A stretch of DNA of 64,000 nucleotides from an uncultured Paracoccaceae bacterium. GTDB taxonomy: Bacteria > Pseudomonadota > Alphaproteobacteria > Rhodobacterales > Rhodobacteraceae. Shown piece after piece: positions 46,570 through 56,478 of this stretch. The number at the start of each line of letters is the position of its first letter. Positions within the stretch are counted from its first letter, which is position 1. Location: assembly GCA_947494445.1 (NCBI GenBank), contig CANLVD010000006.1, positions 62,001 through 126,000 of the forward strand. Direction: 5' to 3'. Under the pieces are notes generated by a model. The model saw nothing but the letters and a program-made list of their open reading frames with translations, did no database searches and was not told the DNA's origin. Made by a program: the position numbers and the translations under genes.

Positions 46570-47022
46570 GTGGCGATCTATGTCGACGCCGATGCCTGTC
46601 CGGTCAAGGATGAGGTGATCCGGGTTGCCGACCGGCACAAGCTTGAGGTGTTCATCGTCTCGAACGGCGGTTTGCGTCCGTCCCAGAACCCACGCGTGCA
46701 AACCATTGTCGTGCCCGATGGCCCGGACGTGGCGGACATGTGGATCGCCGACCGGGTCGGGCCAGCAGATATTTGCGTGACCGGTGACATTCCGCTGGCG
46801 GCCAAGTGCCTTGAGGCCGGTGCGCAGGTGATCCGTCACAATGGCGAGGCCTTCACCAAGGCCAACATCGGTCACCAGCTAGCGATGCGCGATCTGATGG
46901 CAGACATGCGCGCGGCCAACCCGCTGGGGGCAGGGGGAGGGGGCAAGCCGTTTTCAAAGGCGGACAGATCGCGGTTTCTCGATGTGTTGGAGCGCTTGGT
47001 TCGACAATCTGCGCGACGGTGA
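46570..47022 (+). CDS. YaiI/YqxD (DUF188) family protein
   Basis: About 150 residues, from GTG 46570 (TTG 46558, overlapping the lysK stop, is an alternative). Conserved motifs VDADACPVKDE, NGGLRPS and GDIPLAAKCLE mark the family, which has a PIN-like nuclease fold; biochemical role unknown. The C-terminus holds a Gly-rich stretch GAGGGGKPFSKADR. Probably co-transcribed with lysK. Confidence 0.85.
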   Translation: MAIYVDADACPVKDEVIRVADRHKLEVFIVSNGGLRPSQNPRVQTIVVPDGPDVADMWIADRVGPADICVTGDIPLAAKCLEAGAQVIRHNGEAFTKANIGHQLAMRDLMADMRAANPLGAGGGGKPFSKADRSRFLDVLERLVRQSARR

Positions 47023-47085
47023 ATTTGACAAGATCTGGAAACGTCACATCTCGCAAACAAGACGTAGTAAACCGTGAGGTCTGAG

Positions 47086-47490
47086 ATGTTGAAAATCACC
47101 GGAACGCTGGCAGCTGTCTTTCTGGCAGGTGCGGTTTGGGCGCAATGTGCTGCGCAAGATATCCAGGGCGTGATTTCTGACCAATTTCAAGCGTTTCAGG
47201 CGGATGATTTCGGAACGGCATTTACCTTTGCCTCTCCCAACATCAAGGGAATTTTTGGAACCGCGGAGCGGTTCGGCGAGATGGTCAAGCGGGGCTATCC
47301 CATGGTTCACCGGCCTGCGGACGTGGACTTCACCACGCTTTCGGAGCGCGGCGGCCGTCAATACCAGAATGTTGTCATTACTGATCAGTCAGGTGTCCTG
47401 CATGTTCTCGAGTATGAGATGATCGAGACGGGATCGGGCTGGCAAATCAACGGCGTGCAGATCAAGAAGGCAGATGCGCTGGGCGCTTAG
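47086..47490 (+). CDS. DUF4864 exported protein
   Basis: 134 residues from ATG 47086. Signal peptide MLKITGTLAAVFLAGAVWAQ. Mature part contains the DUF4864 pattern IQGVISDQFQAFQADDFGTAFTFASPNIK-like start (seen as QFQAFQADD and ASPNIKGIFG) and the closing GWQINGVQI. NTF2-like fold is suggested by the pattern; function unknown. GTGAGG upstream. Confidence 0.82.
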   Translation: MLKITGTLAAVFLAGAVWAQCAAQDIQGVISDQFQAFQADDFGTAFTFASPNIKGIFGTAERFGEMVKRGYPMVHRPADVDFTTLSERGGRQYQNVVITDQSGVLHVLEYEMIETGSGWQINGVQIKKADALGA

Positions 47491-47679
47491 GCGCACGGTT
47501 GATTAACGACGCGTTTACCAATCGACCTTAGGCTTTCTGCCACTTGGGGTGCTTCTGAATGGCCACCCCGAACCCTCCTGAGACTGAACTGATCCGGAGC
47601 CACTACTGCGTGGCGGATTGCAGCTTTGTCTGAGCAGAGGCCGGCTGCCCGGACCCTATTTAAGAAGGTTTGCGCTGCC

Positions 47680-49980
47680 ATGAACAAGGCCACCACTGAC
47701 GATTTCACTTTCATGCCCCCTGCATTCAGGAACGGACTTGAGAACTGGTCGTCAGGGAGCGGAGAGCCGGGCCCATCCAGGTATGACGACGATCCGACAG
47801 GTAACCTTGTTGCAGGCGATGATGACTTCGGGGTTTGTCTTGAACTGGTGAAGACCGAGCCTGTCCAGACCCTCAGGCACACAGGCCAGACACTCATTCC
47901 AGACGGTGTTTATCTGCGAGTGCAGGCAAGGGTGAAGCTTGTGAGTGGTCCTTCGGTTCTGGTGCAGATCGCAGGTTTTGCGAGTGATCGAAACGGGAAT
48001 GCGGTCTCGGATGTTCAGAAGTCAGGAAAGCTTGTGTCCCTTGGCACATATGGAGAAGTCAAAACAGTCGCAGCTATTATTGGTCCGATGGCATGTGATG
48101 GAGTGGACATGGCCTGGGGGAAGTCCGTGGAATACGGCCACCTGGGACTGAACATCGTTGGTGACAATGGCGCCGTTCTGCGGGTTGAAAGCCTTGAAGT
48201 GCATGATGAGACGACCGCGTTTGTCGGGAGTGACGACGATTGCGTGACCGTCTCAGAGTTTGGGGCGGTTGGCGACGGTGTCACCGATGACGCGGCTGCG
48301 TTTGAGGCCGCGGATGTTGCTGCCGAGGGGCGGGATATTGTGATCCCCAAAGGGTGCTACTTTCTTGGAAGAAGCGTTACCCTAATCAACCGTGCCAGAT
48401 TCCATGGCTCGGTACTTATGGCCGAGGAAGATGCACTTCTGCTGTGCGCGGAACTGGACATCAATGCCTATGTCGAGGCGTTTGACGAAGAGACCGAAGG
48501 CCTGCGGCGGGCCATTCAGGCACTGTCCCTGTTTCAGGGCCACGACGGTCTTGATCTGAAGGGCAGGCGGTTCCGTCTTGATCAACCGCTTGATGTTCAG
48601 GGCGCGGTCAGAACGCTCACAAGCCTCGGCAGCCGCCGCGTGATCCGCAACGGTCAGATTGAGGCGATGGATACAGGTAACTGGGACCCGGAGGTGGTCA
48701 CCGCAACTGCATCCTATGACCGTGACGAGGATCAGGTGAAACTGACCGGTATCGGCAATATCGCAGAGATCGCAGTCGGAGCCCTGGTTGAGGGCTATGG
48801 GGTAGGGCGTGAGGTCTATGTCAGGTCAGTTGATGTTGCAAATGGCGCGGTGACGCTCAGCCAGCCGCTGGTTCTGGCCCGCCCCTCCCAGTCCTATACG
48901 TTCACGCGGTTCAGGTATCTGCTGGACTTCTCGGGCTTTGCGTCAGTTGACCGGTTCCAGATTGAAAACGTCGAATTTCTGGGCAATCGGATCGGTGCGG
49001 GCATCCTGCTGCCGCCCGATGGTGCTTCCTGGTCTGTGCGGGACTGTTTTTTTGCGCGCACGGGCCACCGGGCGATCACGTCCATCGGGTCTGCCTGCAA
49101 GAACATTTCGATCGATGGCAATCAGTTCGTGGCATCCGACGATGACGAGAAGGTGCAGAACCGCAGAAGCGTGGCCGTCAACATCAATTCCAGCAATGCA
49201 AAGATCCGCAACAACAAGGCTGTGCAGCACAGGCATTTTCTGGTGGCGGCCGGCGGTGGGCACATCATCATGGGCAATCATTTCTGGCAGGAAGACACAG
49301 AAGCGCTCGGCGACCGGAGTGCTGGCATCGTTTTGATGACAATGAACCCCAAATCGGTGCTTCTGGGCAATTACTGCGACAATGCCACCATCGACATCAC
49401 AAATGAATATGATCCGTTTCCGGCACCTTTCGCCGGTAAGCCCGCTTTCGGATCCCTGTCGATCACGGGAAACATATTTTCGGCCTCAAATGTGCCAGCC
49501 TGGTTCACATTCATTCGGCTTTTGCCCATCGGAACCGGCCATCCGGTGGATGGAATCATTGTTACCGACAACATCTTCAAGGGGATTGCCGGCGCGAACA
49601 TAACCCGGGTCGAGTCGGTGGATACATCTCGCGGAGGGTTGGATCACAGTCAGACCCGGGCCCTGATATTTGATGACAACACCTTCACGGACATCACCTA
49701 TCGCACCCAGAGCCCGGCCCTGGTTGAACTGTCCGAGGTTGATGCAAAATCCAGTTGGTCGCGTTCACTTGAGACGGTCCTGCCTTTTGGTGGTCGTGCC
49801 GTCGGGGCGGAGGGTTTGACTGCGCTCGGGACCATCCAGACGGAGGCGAATTCTGCCAGATGGACCTTGCCGGTCGTGGATCTGGAACAGGGGACCGAAG
49901 GCAATGAGATTTCAGTGCGGTGGTCTGAGGCTGTGAAGGGCAGGGTGCAATTGCGGGTCCGCTCCGACATCCCTGATTGA
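47680..49980 (+). CDS. Right-handed beta-helix/pectate-lyase-superfamily protein
   Basis: 767 residues from ATG 47680, AAGAAGG upstream. The N-terminal part (about 10-190) looks like a beta-sandwich. A pectate-lyase-3 type start EFGAVGDGVTDDAAAFE near 196 opens a long beta-helix with recurring NxF/NxxI rungs (NQFVASDD, NKAVQHRHFLV, NHFWQEDT). No signal peptide is visible, unusual for a polysaccharide-acting protein. Possible tailspike-like or exported-by-other-route protein; substrate unknown. Confidence 0.8.
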   Translation: MNKATTDDFTFMPPAFRNGLENWSSGSGEPGPSRYDDDPTGNLVAGDDDFGVCLELVKTEPVQTLRHTGQTLIPDGVYLRVQARVKLVSGPSVLVQIAGFASDRNGNAVSDVQKSGKLVSLGTYGEVKTVAAIIGPMACDGVDMAWGKSVEYGHLGLNIVGDNGAVLRVESLEVHDETTAFVGSDDDCVTVSEFGAVGDGVTDDAAAFEAADVAAEGRDIVIPKGCYFLGRSVTLINRARFHGSVLMAEEDALLLCAELDINAYVEAFDEETEGLRRAIQALSLFQGHDGLDLKGRRFRLDQPLDVQGAVRTLTSLGSRRVIRNGQIEAMDTGNWDPEVVTATASYDRDEDQVKLTGIGNIAEIAVGALVEGYGVGREVYVRSVDVANGAVTLSQPLVLARPSQSYTFTRFRYLLDFSGFASVDRFQIENVEFLGNRIGAGILLPPDGASWSVRDCFFARTGHRAITSIGSACKNISIDGNQFVASDDDEKVQNRRSVAVNINSSNAKIRNNKAVQHRHFLVAAGGGHIIMGNHFWQEDTEALGDRSAGIVLMTMNPKSVLLGNYCDNATIDITNEYDPFPAPFAGKPAFGSLSITGNIFSASNVPAWFTFIRLLPIGTGHPVDGIIVTDNIFKGIAGANITRVESVDTSRGGLDHSQTRALIFDDNTFTDITYRTQSPALVELSEVDAKSSWSRSLETVLPFGGRAVGAEGLTALGTIQTEANSARWTLPVVDLEQGTEGNEISVRWSEAVKGRVQLRVRSDIPD

Positions 49981-50064
49981 CCTTTCGTTAACCTCTTTGC
50001 AACGGTTTGGTAACTTTTCGTCAGTAAACGGTTAACCCTAAATCGCGAGTGTCTGGAGTTCGTC

Positions 50065-50949
50065 ATGGGGCGTATGATTGCCGTTTGTGCCGTGTTGGGT
50101 GGAGGTTTTTTGTCTGGATGCGGTGGCGGTGGAAGTTCCAGTGCAGGCAGCGGCGAGCCCGTCGATACTCCCCCGCACTACATAAGCCAAAGCGCCACGA
50201 TCTATGATGATGGTGGGTATCTCTACTCCGGCAACAGCGCCTATTTCGACAAAAGCTTCCCAATGCTTCTGGCCGGTACCGAGCTGCGCAACGGGCAGCT
50301 TCACGTGCTTTACGGCGGCACGGACATCACGTTGGTCAATGCAAGCACGCTGGATGTCCAGATGGGAGGCGAGACAATTCGCTTCACTTACAACACTGCG
50401 AATTTCCGTTTTGAAGACGGACAGGGCAGGCATTTCAACACCCCGCAGATCCCGTTGATCCTGCATATGGAAAATGCCGCCGGCGGGCTGCATGCCGACA
50501 TGCTGGCAGGGCTTGAGGCGGGTGTTTTGCCCGGTGGTCTGGTCACTTATTCTGGTGGTGCGACCCTCGCTCTGGTGGACAGCAGCGGGGATCCGGCTCT
50601 GTCCCAGACCGGCCAGACGCCCGGGAGTGTGGCCATCTCAATCGATTTTCTGAATGACCAGTATCAGGGGACGATTTTTACTGGCACGGTTTTTGCAGGT
50701 CAGCCCAACGAGCAGATCATGACGGTGCAGGCATCCGGTCAGATTTCAGGCTCAAGGCTGCTGCCCGGCACGATGCAGGGTCTGAGCAATGGAGGCACGC
50801 TTGATCTGACGGACACGGATCTGACCGGCGTGATCGTCGAGAATGGTGCCGAGAAAGTTCTTGGTATCTTTGCCGCCGATTACAGCAATCAGACCGCGGA
50901 CGGTACGCGCACGGGCAAGCTGGTGGGCAGTTTCCGTGGGTATGATTGA
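50065..50949 (+). CDS. TbpB-like surface lipoprotein
   Basis: 294 residues: lipobox GFLSGC then a Gly/Ser tether (GGGGSSSAGSG). Body is beta-rich with glycine-flanked strands and closes in an eight-strand-barrel-like pattern (VAISIDFLNDQYQGTIF, TGVIVENGAEKVLGIFAADYSN, KLVGSFRGYD), resembling transferrin-binding-protein-like and Slam-exported lipoproteins. It shares that overall build with the frame-broken lipoprotein at 36.3 kb. Ligand unknown. Convergent with uvrB, 6 bp between stops. Confidence 0.72.
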   Translation: MGRMIAVCAVLGGGFLSGCGGGGSSSAGSGEPVDTPPHYISQSATIYDDGGYLYSGNSAYFDKSFPMLLAGTELRNGQLHVLYGGTDITLVNASTLDVQMGGETIRFTYNTANFRFEDGQGRHFNTPQIPLILHMENAAGGLHADMLAGLEAGVLPGGLVTYSGGATLALVDSSGDPALSQTGQTPGSVAISIDFLNDQYQGTIFTGTVFAGQPNEQIMTVQASGQISGSRLLPGTMQGLSNGGTLDLTDTDLTGVIVENGAEKVLGIFAADYSNQTADGTRTGKLVGSFRGYD

Positions 50950-50955
50950 CGCGGC

Positions 50956-53124
50956 CTAACCCATCTTCTTCTGGCTTTTGCCCCGATAGGCGCGGGTGCC
51001 GCCACGACCCGCCTTTGAACGGCCTGTGGTCTCGGACGCGGCCTCGATCGCTGATTGTCGGGCCAGCGGATCATCTGCAATCGCCAGATCGACGGCTTCA
51101 AGGCGTTTTACCTCGTCTCTCAGCCGCGCGGCTTCTTCAAATTCAAGGTTCTCTGCGGCCTTCATCATGTCCTTGCGCAGACCATCAAGGTGAGCCTGTA
51201 GGTTGGCACCAACCATGGGCTTGTCGACTTTCGTGGTGATCCGGCTTTGGTCCGTATCGCCCGGGAAAAGCCCCTCCAGCACGTCCTTGACGTTTTTCTT
51301 GACGGTCTCAGGTGTTATCCCGTGCGCCTCGTTATAGGCCATCTGCTTTTCGCGGCGCCGGTTCGTTTCACCCAGAGCGCGTTCCATCGAGCCGGTGATC
51401 CGGTCTGCATACATGATCACGCGCCCATCGGCGTTGCGGGCAGCACGCCCAATGGTTTGAACGAGAGAGGTCTCGGAACGCAGAAACCCTTCCTTGTCGG
51501 CATCCAGAATGGCAACCAGACCACATTCGGGGATGTCGAGGCCCTCTCGCAACAGGTTGATGCCGATGAGCACATCGAATGCGCCCAGTCGCAGGTCGCG
51601 CAGAATTTCGATCCGTTCAATCGTGTCGATATCGGAATGCATGTAGCGCACGCGGATGCCCTGTTCGTGCAGGTACTCGGTCAGATCCTCTGCCATGCGT
51701 TTGGTGAGCGTTGTCACCAGCACCCTGTTGCCTTCACCAGCCACCTTGCGGATCTCATCGAGCAGATCATCGACCTGGGTGGTCACCGGGCGGATTTCAA
51801 CCGGCGGGTCCAGCAGCCCTGTGGGACGAATGACCTGCTCGGCGAAAACGCCGCCGGTTTGTTCCAGTTCCCACTTCTGCGGTGTGGCCGAGACAAAGAC
51901 GGATTGGGGGCGCATGGCATCCCATTCCTCGAACTTCAGAGGCCGGTTGTCCATGCAGGAAGGCAGGCGGAACCCGTGTTCGGCCAGCGTGAACTTGCGA
52001 CGATAATCGCCCCGGTACATGCCACCGATCTGTGGCACGGAAACATGGCTTTCATCGGCAAAGACAATCGCGTTGTCGGGGATATATTCAAAGAGCGTGG
52101 GCGGCGGTTCGCCCGGCGCGCGGCCGGTCAGGTAGCGCGAATAGTTTTCAATCCCGTTGCAGACACCTGTGGCCTCCAGCATCTCAAGATCGAAGTTGGT
52201 GCGCTGTTCCAGTCGCTGCGCCTCAAGCAGATGACCATCATCGACCAGTTGCTTCAGACGCACCGTAAGTTCGGCTTTAATGCCCTTGATTGCCTGCTGC
52301 ATGGTCGGGCGAGGGGTCACATAATGGGAGTTTGCATAGATGCGAACCTTCTCAAGCGTGTCGGTTTTCTGACCGGTGAGCGGATCGAACTCCGAGATGC
52401 TTTCCAGTTCTTCGCCAAAGAAGGAGAGGCGCCAGGCGCGGTCTTCTAGGTGAGCGGGCCAAACTTCGACGCTGTCGCCGCGCACCCGGAACGACCCGCG
52501 TTGAAAGGCAGCGTCGTTGCGGCGGTACTGCTGGGCCACCAGATCGGCCATAACCTTGCGCTGGTCATAGTCATTGCCGGTGATCAGATCCTGGGTCATG
52601 GCGCCGTAAGTCTCAACCGAGCCGATGCCGTAGATGCACGAAACCGAAGCCACGATGATCACGTCGTCCCGCTCAAGCAGAGCACGTGTTGCCGAATGGC
52701 GCATCCGGTCGATCTGTTCGTTGATCTGGCTTTCCTTCTCGATATAGGTGTCCGAGCGGGCGACATAGGCTTCGGGCTGGTAATAGTCATAGTAGGACAC
52801 GAAATACTCGACGGCGTTGTCGGGGAAAAATCCCTTGAATTCGCCGTAAAGCTGGGCCGCGAGTGTTTTGTTGGGGGCCAGGATGATCGCCGGGCGTTGA
52901 GTCGCTTCGATGATCTTGGCCATCGTAAAGGTCTTGCCGGTGCCTGTGGCGCCCAACAGCACCTGATTCTGTTCGCCGTCCTGAAGGCCTTCAACCAGCT
53001 CTGAAATTGCGGTCGGCTGATCGCCTGCCGGTTCGAATTCCGTATGCAAAACAATGGCCTTGCCACCATCAAGCTTCAGCCGGGTTCGGGGATCTTGTGG
53101 TGCGGAATTCGTCATTTCAGTCAT
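50956..53124 (-). CDS. uvrB: Excinuclease ABC subunit B
   Basis: 722 residues from ATG 53124, preceded by GAGGAC. Damage-verification helicase of nucleotide excision repair. Walker [11 protein letters not shown] (near 45-55), the beta-hairpin [11 protein letters not shown], motif [17 protein letters not shown], helicase motifs [13 protein letters not shown] and QTIGRAARN, and the C-terminal UvrC-binding UVR motif [18 protein letters not shown] longer reading to 53148 adds eight residues without a ribosome site. Confidence 0.97.
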   Translation of the reverse strand: MTEMTNSAPQDPRTRLKLDGGKAIVLHTEFEPAGDQPTAISELVEGLQDGEQNQVLLGATGTGKTFTMAKIIEATQRPAIILAPNKTLAAQLYGEFKGFFPDNAVEYFVSYYDYYQPEAYVARSDTYIEKESQINEQIDRMRHSATRALLERDDVIIVASVSCIYGIGSVETYGAMTQDLITGNDYDQRKVMADLVAQQYRRNDAAFQRGSFRVRGDSVEVWPAHLEDRAWRLSFFGEELESISEFDPLTGQKTDTLEKVRIYANSHYVTPRPTMQQAIKGIKAELTVRLKQLVDDGHLLEAQRLEQRTNFDLEMLEATGVCNGIENYSRYLTGRAPGEPPPTLFEYIPDNAIVFADESHVSVPQIGGMYRGDYRRKFTLAEHGFRLPSCMDNRPLKFEEWDAMRPQSVFVSATPQKWELEQTGGVFAEQVIRPTGLLDPPVEIRPVTTQVDDLLDEIRKVAGEGNRVLVTTLTKRMAEDLTEYLHEQGIRVRYMHSDIDTIERIEILRDLRLGAFDVLIGINLLREGLDIPECGLVAILDADKEGFLRSETSLVQTIGRAARNADGRVIMYADRITGSMERALGETNRRREKQMAYNEAHGITPETVKKNVKDVLEGLFPGDTDQSRITTKVDKPMVGANLQAHLDGLRKDMMKAAENLEFEEAARLRDEVKRLEAVDLAIADDPLARQSAIEAASETTGRSKAGRGGTRAYRGKSQKKMG

Positions 53125-53456
53125 GGTGATTGTCCTCTTACCAGACAATTTGGCGGCTTTCCCAAATGAAACAAGGTTAACAACAAATTAAAACCTGTAG
53201 TTGTATTGATGAAATAAATACAACTTTTTAGAAACTTTTTGGTTGCTCTGATGTTGTTTGCGGCGCTAATCTGACTTTGCAAGCAGCGAGACCGCCGCCA
53301 ACCTGATGCAGCACCACCCACCCCACCCCTCACTCCCTAGCATCTGGTTGGCGGCAACCACTCCTGAAAATTGAGAACGTCCGACAGGTCTTGGGACTTG
53401 CGAATAACAAGGTTTTGCGGCACCTAAGGGGCAGAGTTTTCTGGAGGTGAGATGTC
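53125..53456. other. 332-bp divergent intergenic region between uvrB and the complex I subunit
   Basis: AT-rich near uvrB, GC-rich towards the other gene. It should hold both promoters. No LexA-type GTTC-N7-GTTC box is seen. The only structure noted is the inverted repeat at 53200-53224. Confidence 0.6.
53200..53229. repeat. Inverted repeat with T-tract upstream of uvrB
   Basis: GTTGTATT (53200-53207) and AATACAAC (53217-53224) can pair over 8 bp; TTTTT follows on the plus strand. It looks like a terminator on that strand but no plus-strand gene ends here, so it may be an operator or a hairpin in the uvrB leader. Confidence 0.35.
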
Positions 53457-53768
53457 ATGGTGGCGCGTATCTATCAGCCCGCTCGCAACGCGATGCAATC
53501 CGGTCAGGCCAAAACCCGGGAATGGATCCTGGAGTTTGCGCCGTCGGAGCGTCGGGTCAAGGATCCGCTGATGGGTTGGACCGGATCTGGCGACACGCAA
53601 AGCCAGGTGCGACTGACCTTCGAGAGCAAGGAAGAGGCTGTCTCATACGCGCAGAAGCATGGTATTGCGCATTCGGTCGAGTTGCCGAAAAAGCGTGCGC
53701 ATATCATCCGACCCGGAGGATACGGTGACAATTTTGCTTACGCGAGAAAGTCAGCCTGGACCCACTGA
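53457..53768 (+). CDS. NADH:ubiquinone oxidoreductase 18-kDa type subunit (NDUFS4-like)
   Basis: 103 residues. Contains the ETC complex I subunit pattern of NDUFS4: ARIYQPARNAMQSG, WILEFAPSERRVKDPLMGW, QVRLTFESKEEAVSYAQKHG and a basic C-terminus. It is an alphaproteobacterial accessory subunit of respiratory complex I on the matrix/cytoplasmic arm. ATG 53457 follows GGAGG. It stands apart from the nuo operon, as is usual. Confidence 0.92.
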   Translation: MVARIYQPARNAMQSGQAKTREWILEFAPSERRVKDPLMGWTGSGDTQSQVRLTFESKEEAVSYAQKHGIAHSVELPKKRAHIIRPGGYGDNFAYARKSAWTH

Positions 53769-53777
53769 TCAGCAGGA

Positions 53778-54401
53778 TCAGTTCTGAATCACCACCCGGT
53801 CAGAGAATCGCGGGCGATTCACAATCTGGTTGCGCCACTCAAGCCCAGTGAAGTCGAGCCAGTCCACAATCGGAATGTAGGGAACGAAGTTTTCCACCAG
53901 AACGATGGTGTCATTCCGGGCCATTGTCGGCATGACTGTGAGCGGGATTGTCGCGTTCACCAATGCGTTGCTGACCGTGTCACCATCAATATCGTCAGGA
54001 CGTGCGCGCGACCACAGAACCTCGTAGGTCGCAGCAGGCACATTGTCATCGATGCAGGTGCGCGTAGCGCTGTCATCATTGCCGTCACCGTCGATGTCAC
54101 CTGGTGGAATTATGCAAATAATCGAGGTGACCCGAAGCCATTTGCCCGAAGGTGCGCGGGGCAGAAGGTTTTCCTGCAGTGTGTATAGCTCGTCGATATA
54201 GTTTGCCGGGATCAGCGGCTGGCGAGAGACGATGTCGCCAATGGTGTAAGCGGCCTTGGCGGCCTGACTTGTGGTGCGGAATGCGTCGAAGAAAATGAAG
54301 CTGCCTGCAAACCAGAGAGCGAGCAGCGGGAACAGCAGAACGAATTCAACCGTGATGTTGGCTTCTTCGTCTGACTTGAAGGTTTTCCACAGATTCAACA
54401 T
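53778..54401 (-). CDS. TadE/TadG-family pilus assembly protein
   Basis: 207 residues from ATG 54401. The N-terminal processing-site-like segment SDEEANITVEFVLLFPLLALW is the TadE-type pseudopilin start (acidic E followed by one long hydrophobic helix). The mature part is cytoplasm-free and includes a cysteine pair (IICIIPPG...TRTCIDD). It is the last of three such genes on this strand. A GTG three codons upstream is possible. Confidence 0.82.
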   Translation of the reverse strand: MLNLWKTFKSDEEANITVEFVLLFPLLALWFAGSFIFFDAFRTTSQAAKAAYTIGDIVSRQPLIPANYIDELYTLQENLLPRAPSGKWLRVTSIICIIPPGDIDGDGNDDSATRTCIDDNVPAATYEVLWSRARPDDIDGDTVSNALVNATIPLTVMPTMARNDTIVLVENFVPYIPIVDWLDFTGLEWRNQIVNRPRFSDRVVIQN

Positions 54402-54421
54402 GTTACGCACCAGCCTCTGGG

Positions 54422-54964
54422 TCAGGAAGGTTCATTTACAAACGCAGAGTAGGAGATCATCGTGATCCCACCGCTGGGATCCTTGGGCATTTTCAGACCA
54501 AGACCCAGACCGGGGAAGATCGGATCGACAACGATGCAGGCTCGCACAAACATCAGACGCGACCGTGCGCCCGGTGTGAAGTTGATGACCGGTGTCACGG
54601 TCTCTGTCCGGTCGAAGCAGTTTGCATTCGCACTTGGATACCCACCACCAACCGAGATCTCGTTGAGCTGCAGGATCATCGTGGTCTTGCAGTCTTCCAG
54701 AATGCGCGCGTATTGACAGACACGCTCTTTCATCTGGGTGTGGGTGGGGTTCTTGAGAATATCCAGGCGCACATCACGAACGGCAAGGTCAAGACCACGA
54801 TCCAGCATCATTGACCGGGTCATCAGCCAGCCGGATTCGAACATCGAGAACACGATTGCGAAAAAAAGCGGCGCGATGATCACAAACTCGACCGTCGCTG
54901 CCCCGTCTTCGTCTCGGCGGAAGCCCCGCAGGGCCCTGGTAATATGTCGAAACCCCTTAATCAT
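54422..54964 (-). CDS. TadE-family pseudopilin
   Basis: 180 residues. N-terminal RRDEDGAATVEFVIIAPLFFAI is the TadE signature, a prepilin-like cleavage zone plus single hydrophobic helix. The mature region is extracytoplasmic with cysteine stretches (CQYARILEDCKTT). It overlaps the upstream TadG-like gene by four bases (ATGA), so the three are translated together. In Tad systems TadE/F are minor pilins needed for Flp pilus assembly. Confidence 0.85.
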   Translation of the reverse strand: MIKGFRHITRALRGFRRDEDGAATVEFVIIAPLFFAIVFSMFESGWLMTRSMMLDRGLDLAVRDVRLDILKNPTHTQMKERVCQYARILEDCKTTMILQLNEISVGGGYPSANANCFDRTETVTPVINFTPGARSRLMFVRACIVVDPIFPGLGLGLKMPKDPSGGITMISYSAFVNEPS

Positions 54965-56478
54965 TCGGTCAGTTTAAGGTTTTTGATGGTTTTTGCAATT
55001 TGTTCGAACGCGCTACCGATGTTGACACCGTCCACAAGGTAGGCATCCGCAGGGGTGGACGCACAGGCAACCATCACTTCTGCTGGGTCTGTGGCCGTGT
55101 CAGTCAGCGGATCAAAGTCCGGGTCCAGCGCTGGCAGTTCAAAGCCGATGGTGAAAATGCGGGTTTTGACGCGCGTCTCTCCGTCGATTGTCACAGTCTC
55201 GCGTGCCTTGTTGCAGAGCGACATCAGGTTGGCCCGTGCGGTCGCTTCGGTCACGAAAGTGTCCGTATCCGCGTTACCGGCATTGTGATTGTCGTCAGCG
55301 GAGGTAATGACGCCGTCATCATCCGTATCAACGCCGGCGATACCGTAATAGTCGATCTCTTCCTGGGTATCGTACTTGTCCGATTCCAGACGCTTCTGCA
55401 GAGTGATCGCACCATCAGTCATGAGAACCACGAACTTGACCGTGTTTGCATCGGTGTAGGCACCGGGACGGCCACGGAAGTCGCCAGAAACGATTTTGTC
55501 GTCATCGATCAGTTTGGTCACGACGGGCGCCGATGTCGGATCCAGCAGACCCAGGCCCCACTTTAGACCGTTCTGAATGCCGGTTGCCTCGTGCATGCCG
55601 AGACCATTGATCGCGGTTTTGAGAGGGCCAGGCGTGTTCGAGAACGGAATGATCTCGGAACCGGCTGTCGGGCACCAGCCCCAGCCAGTACCGGCAGGAT
55701 ACAGATGGATCGCACCATAGTTGAAGTGCGGCATGTGCCCGCGAATGGTTGTCGGCGACATGGCCAACGTCGTGAATTCCGACTGGGCGAAATCAAGACA
55801 ATAGGAATAGCTGTGCAGCTGAGTTGTTGCGTAGTGTTTGAACAGGGTCGGGCCCGCGCTGGCATGGCCGCCATACGGCACCACCGTTACGGACGTGTAC
55901 TCAGCGAAATCGCCTGCAAGAACAGTGTCGACAAATGTCGAAGCAGCCTGCTTCATCGCAGCGAGTTTGCCGTTGTCATCCATGGAGGGCGAGATGTCGA
56001 GAACCATCGAAATCTCAACATTCTGGCGCTTTTGTTCCGCGGTGCCCTTGGCGATCACCTTCATGGTGGGGATGCCGATGATCCGCAGGAACGATGTCGA
56101 GAATTCATATTCCGCTGTTGCAGTCACCTTGCGCGAAATCAGGTTGTTATCAGGAATAGGTGTCTGCACCACAACCGTGGGCGTGCCGGCAGTGTGATTC
56201 ACGGAGGAGAAGACGTATTCTTCCACGGTGGTCTTGGCAGTGATGTCCTGAGAGAACGCAGCAGCAGCAAGAACGCCGCGGTCCAGCGCATTCTGCAATT
56301 CGGCCCGGTACGTCTCATGGCGCATGAAGTCGGTCGCCATCCCGGCACCCACAATCATCATGAGGAACATGACAATCGCGAACGCAGTCAACGCGCCTTC
56401 TTCATCTTTCCGGAAACGCTTAAATCCGAAACGACCGCTTTTCAGCAGCTTAACTTTGTTACCCAATTCCACACCCAT
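54961..56478 (-). CDS. TadG-like protein with VWA domain
   Basis: 505 residues. A basic N-terminus then KDEEGALTAFAIVMFLMMIVG, a TadG/Flp-type membrane anchor. A von Willebrand A domain starts near 155 with a MIDAS site DISPS (161-165) and ends with a cytoplasm-facing tail; a second conserved part includes VLMTDGAITLQ. VWA-TadG proteins are linked to Flp-type adhesion. First gene of the three-gene group; no tadA/B/C or cpaB genes are nearby, so the core machine must be elsewhere. Confidence 0.85.
   Translation of the reverse strand: MGVELGNKVKLLKSGRFGFKRFRKDEEGALTAFAIVMFLMMIVGAGMATDFMRHETYRAELQNALDRGVLAAAAFSQDITAKTTVEEYVFSSVNHTAGTPTVVVQTPIPDNNLISRKVTATAEYEFSTSFLRIIGIPTMKVIAKGTAEQKRQNVEISMVLDISPSMDDNGKLAAMKQAASTFVDTVLAGDFAEYTSVTVVPYGGHASAGPTLFKHYATTQLHSYSYCLDFAQSEFTTLAMSPTTIRGHMPHFNYGAIHLYPAGTGWGWCPTAGSEIIPFSNTPGPLKTAINGLGMHEATGIQNGLKWGLGLLDPTSAPVVTKLIDDDKIVSGDFRGRPGAYTDANTVKFVVLMTDGAITLQKRLESDKYDTQEEIDYYGIAGVDTDDDGVITSADDNHNAGNADTDTFVTEATARANLMSLCNKARETVTIDGETRVKTRIFTIGFELPALDPDFDPLTDTATDPAEVMVACASTPADAYLVDGVNIGSAFEQIAKTIKNLKLTE

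Noticed and set aside
53125-53456. Possible LexA box upstream of uvrB
   Set aside because: No GTTC-N7-GTTC or GAAC-N7-GAAC spacing could be found.
53765-53781. CTGATC/GATCAG hairpin between the complex I subunit and the TadE-type gene
   Set aside because: Six-bp stem overlapping a stop codon and without T-run; too weak to call a terminator.
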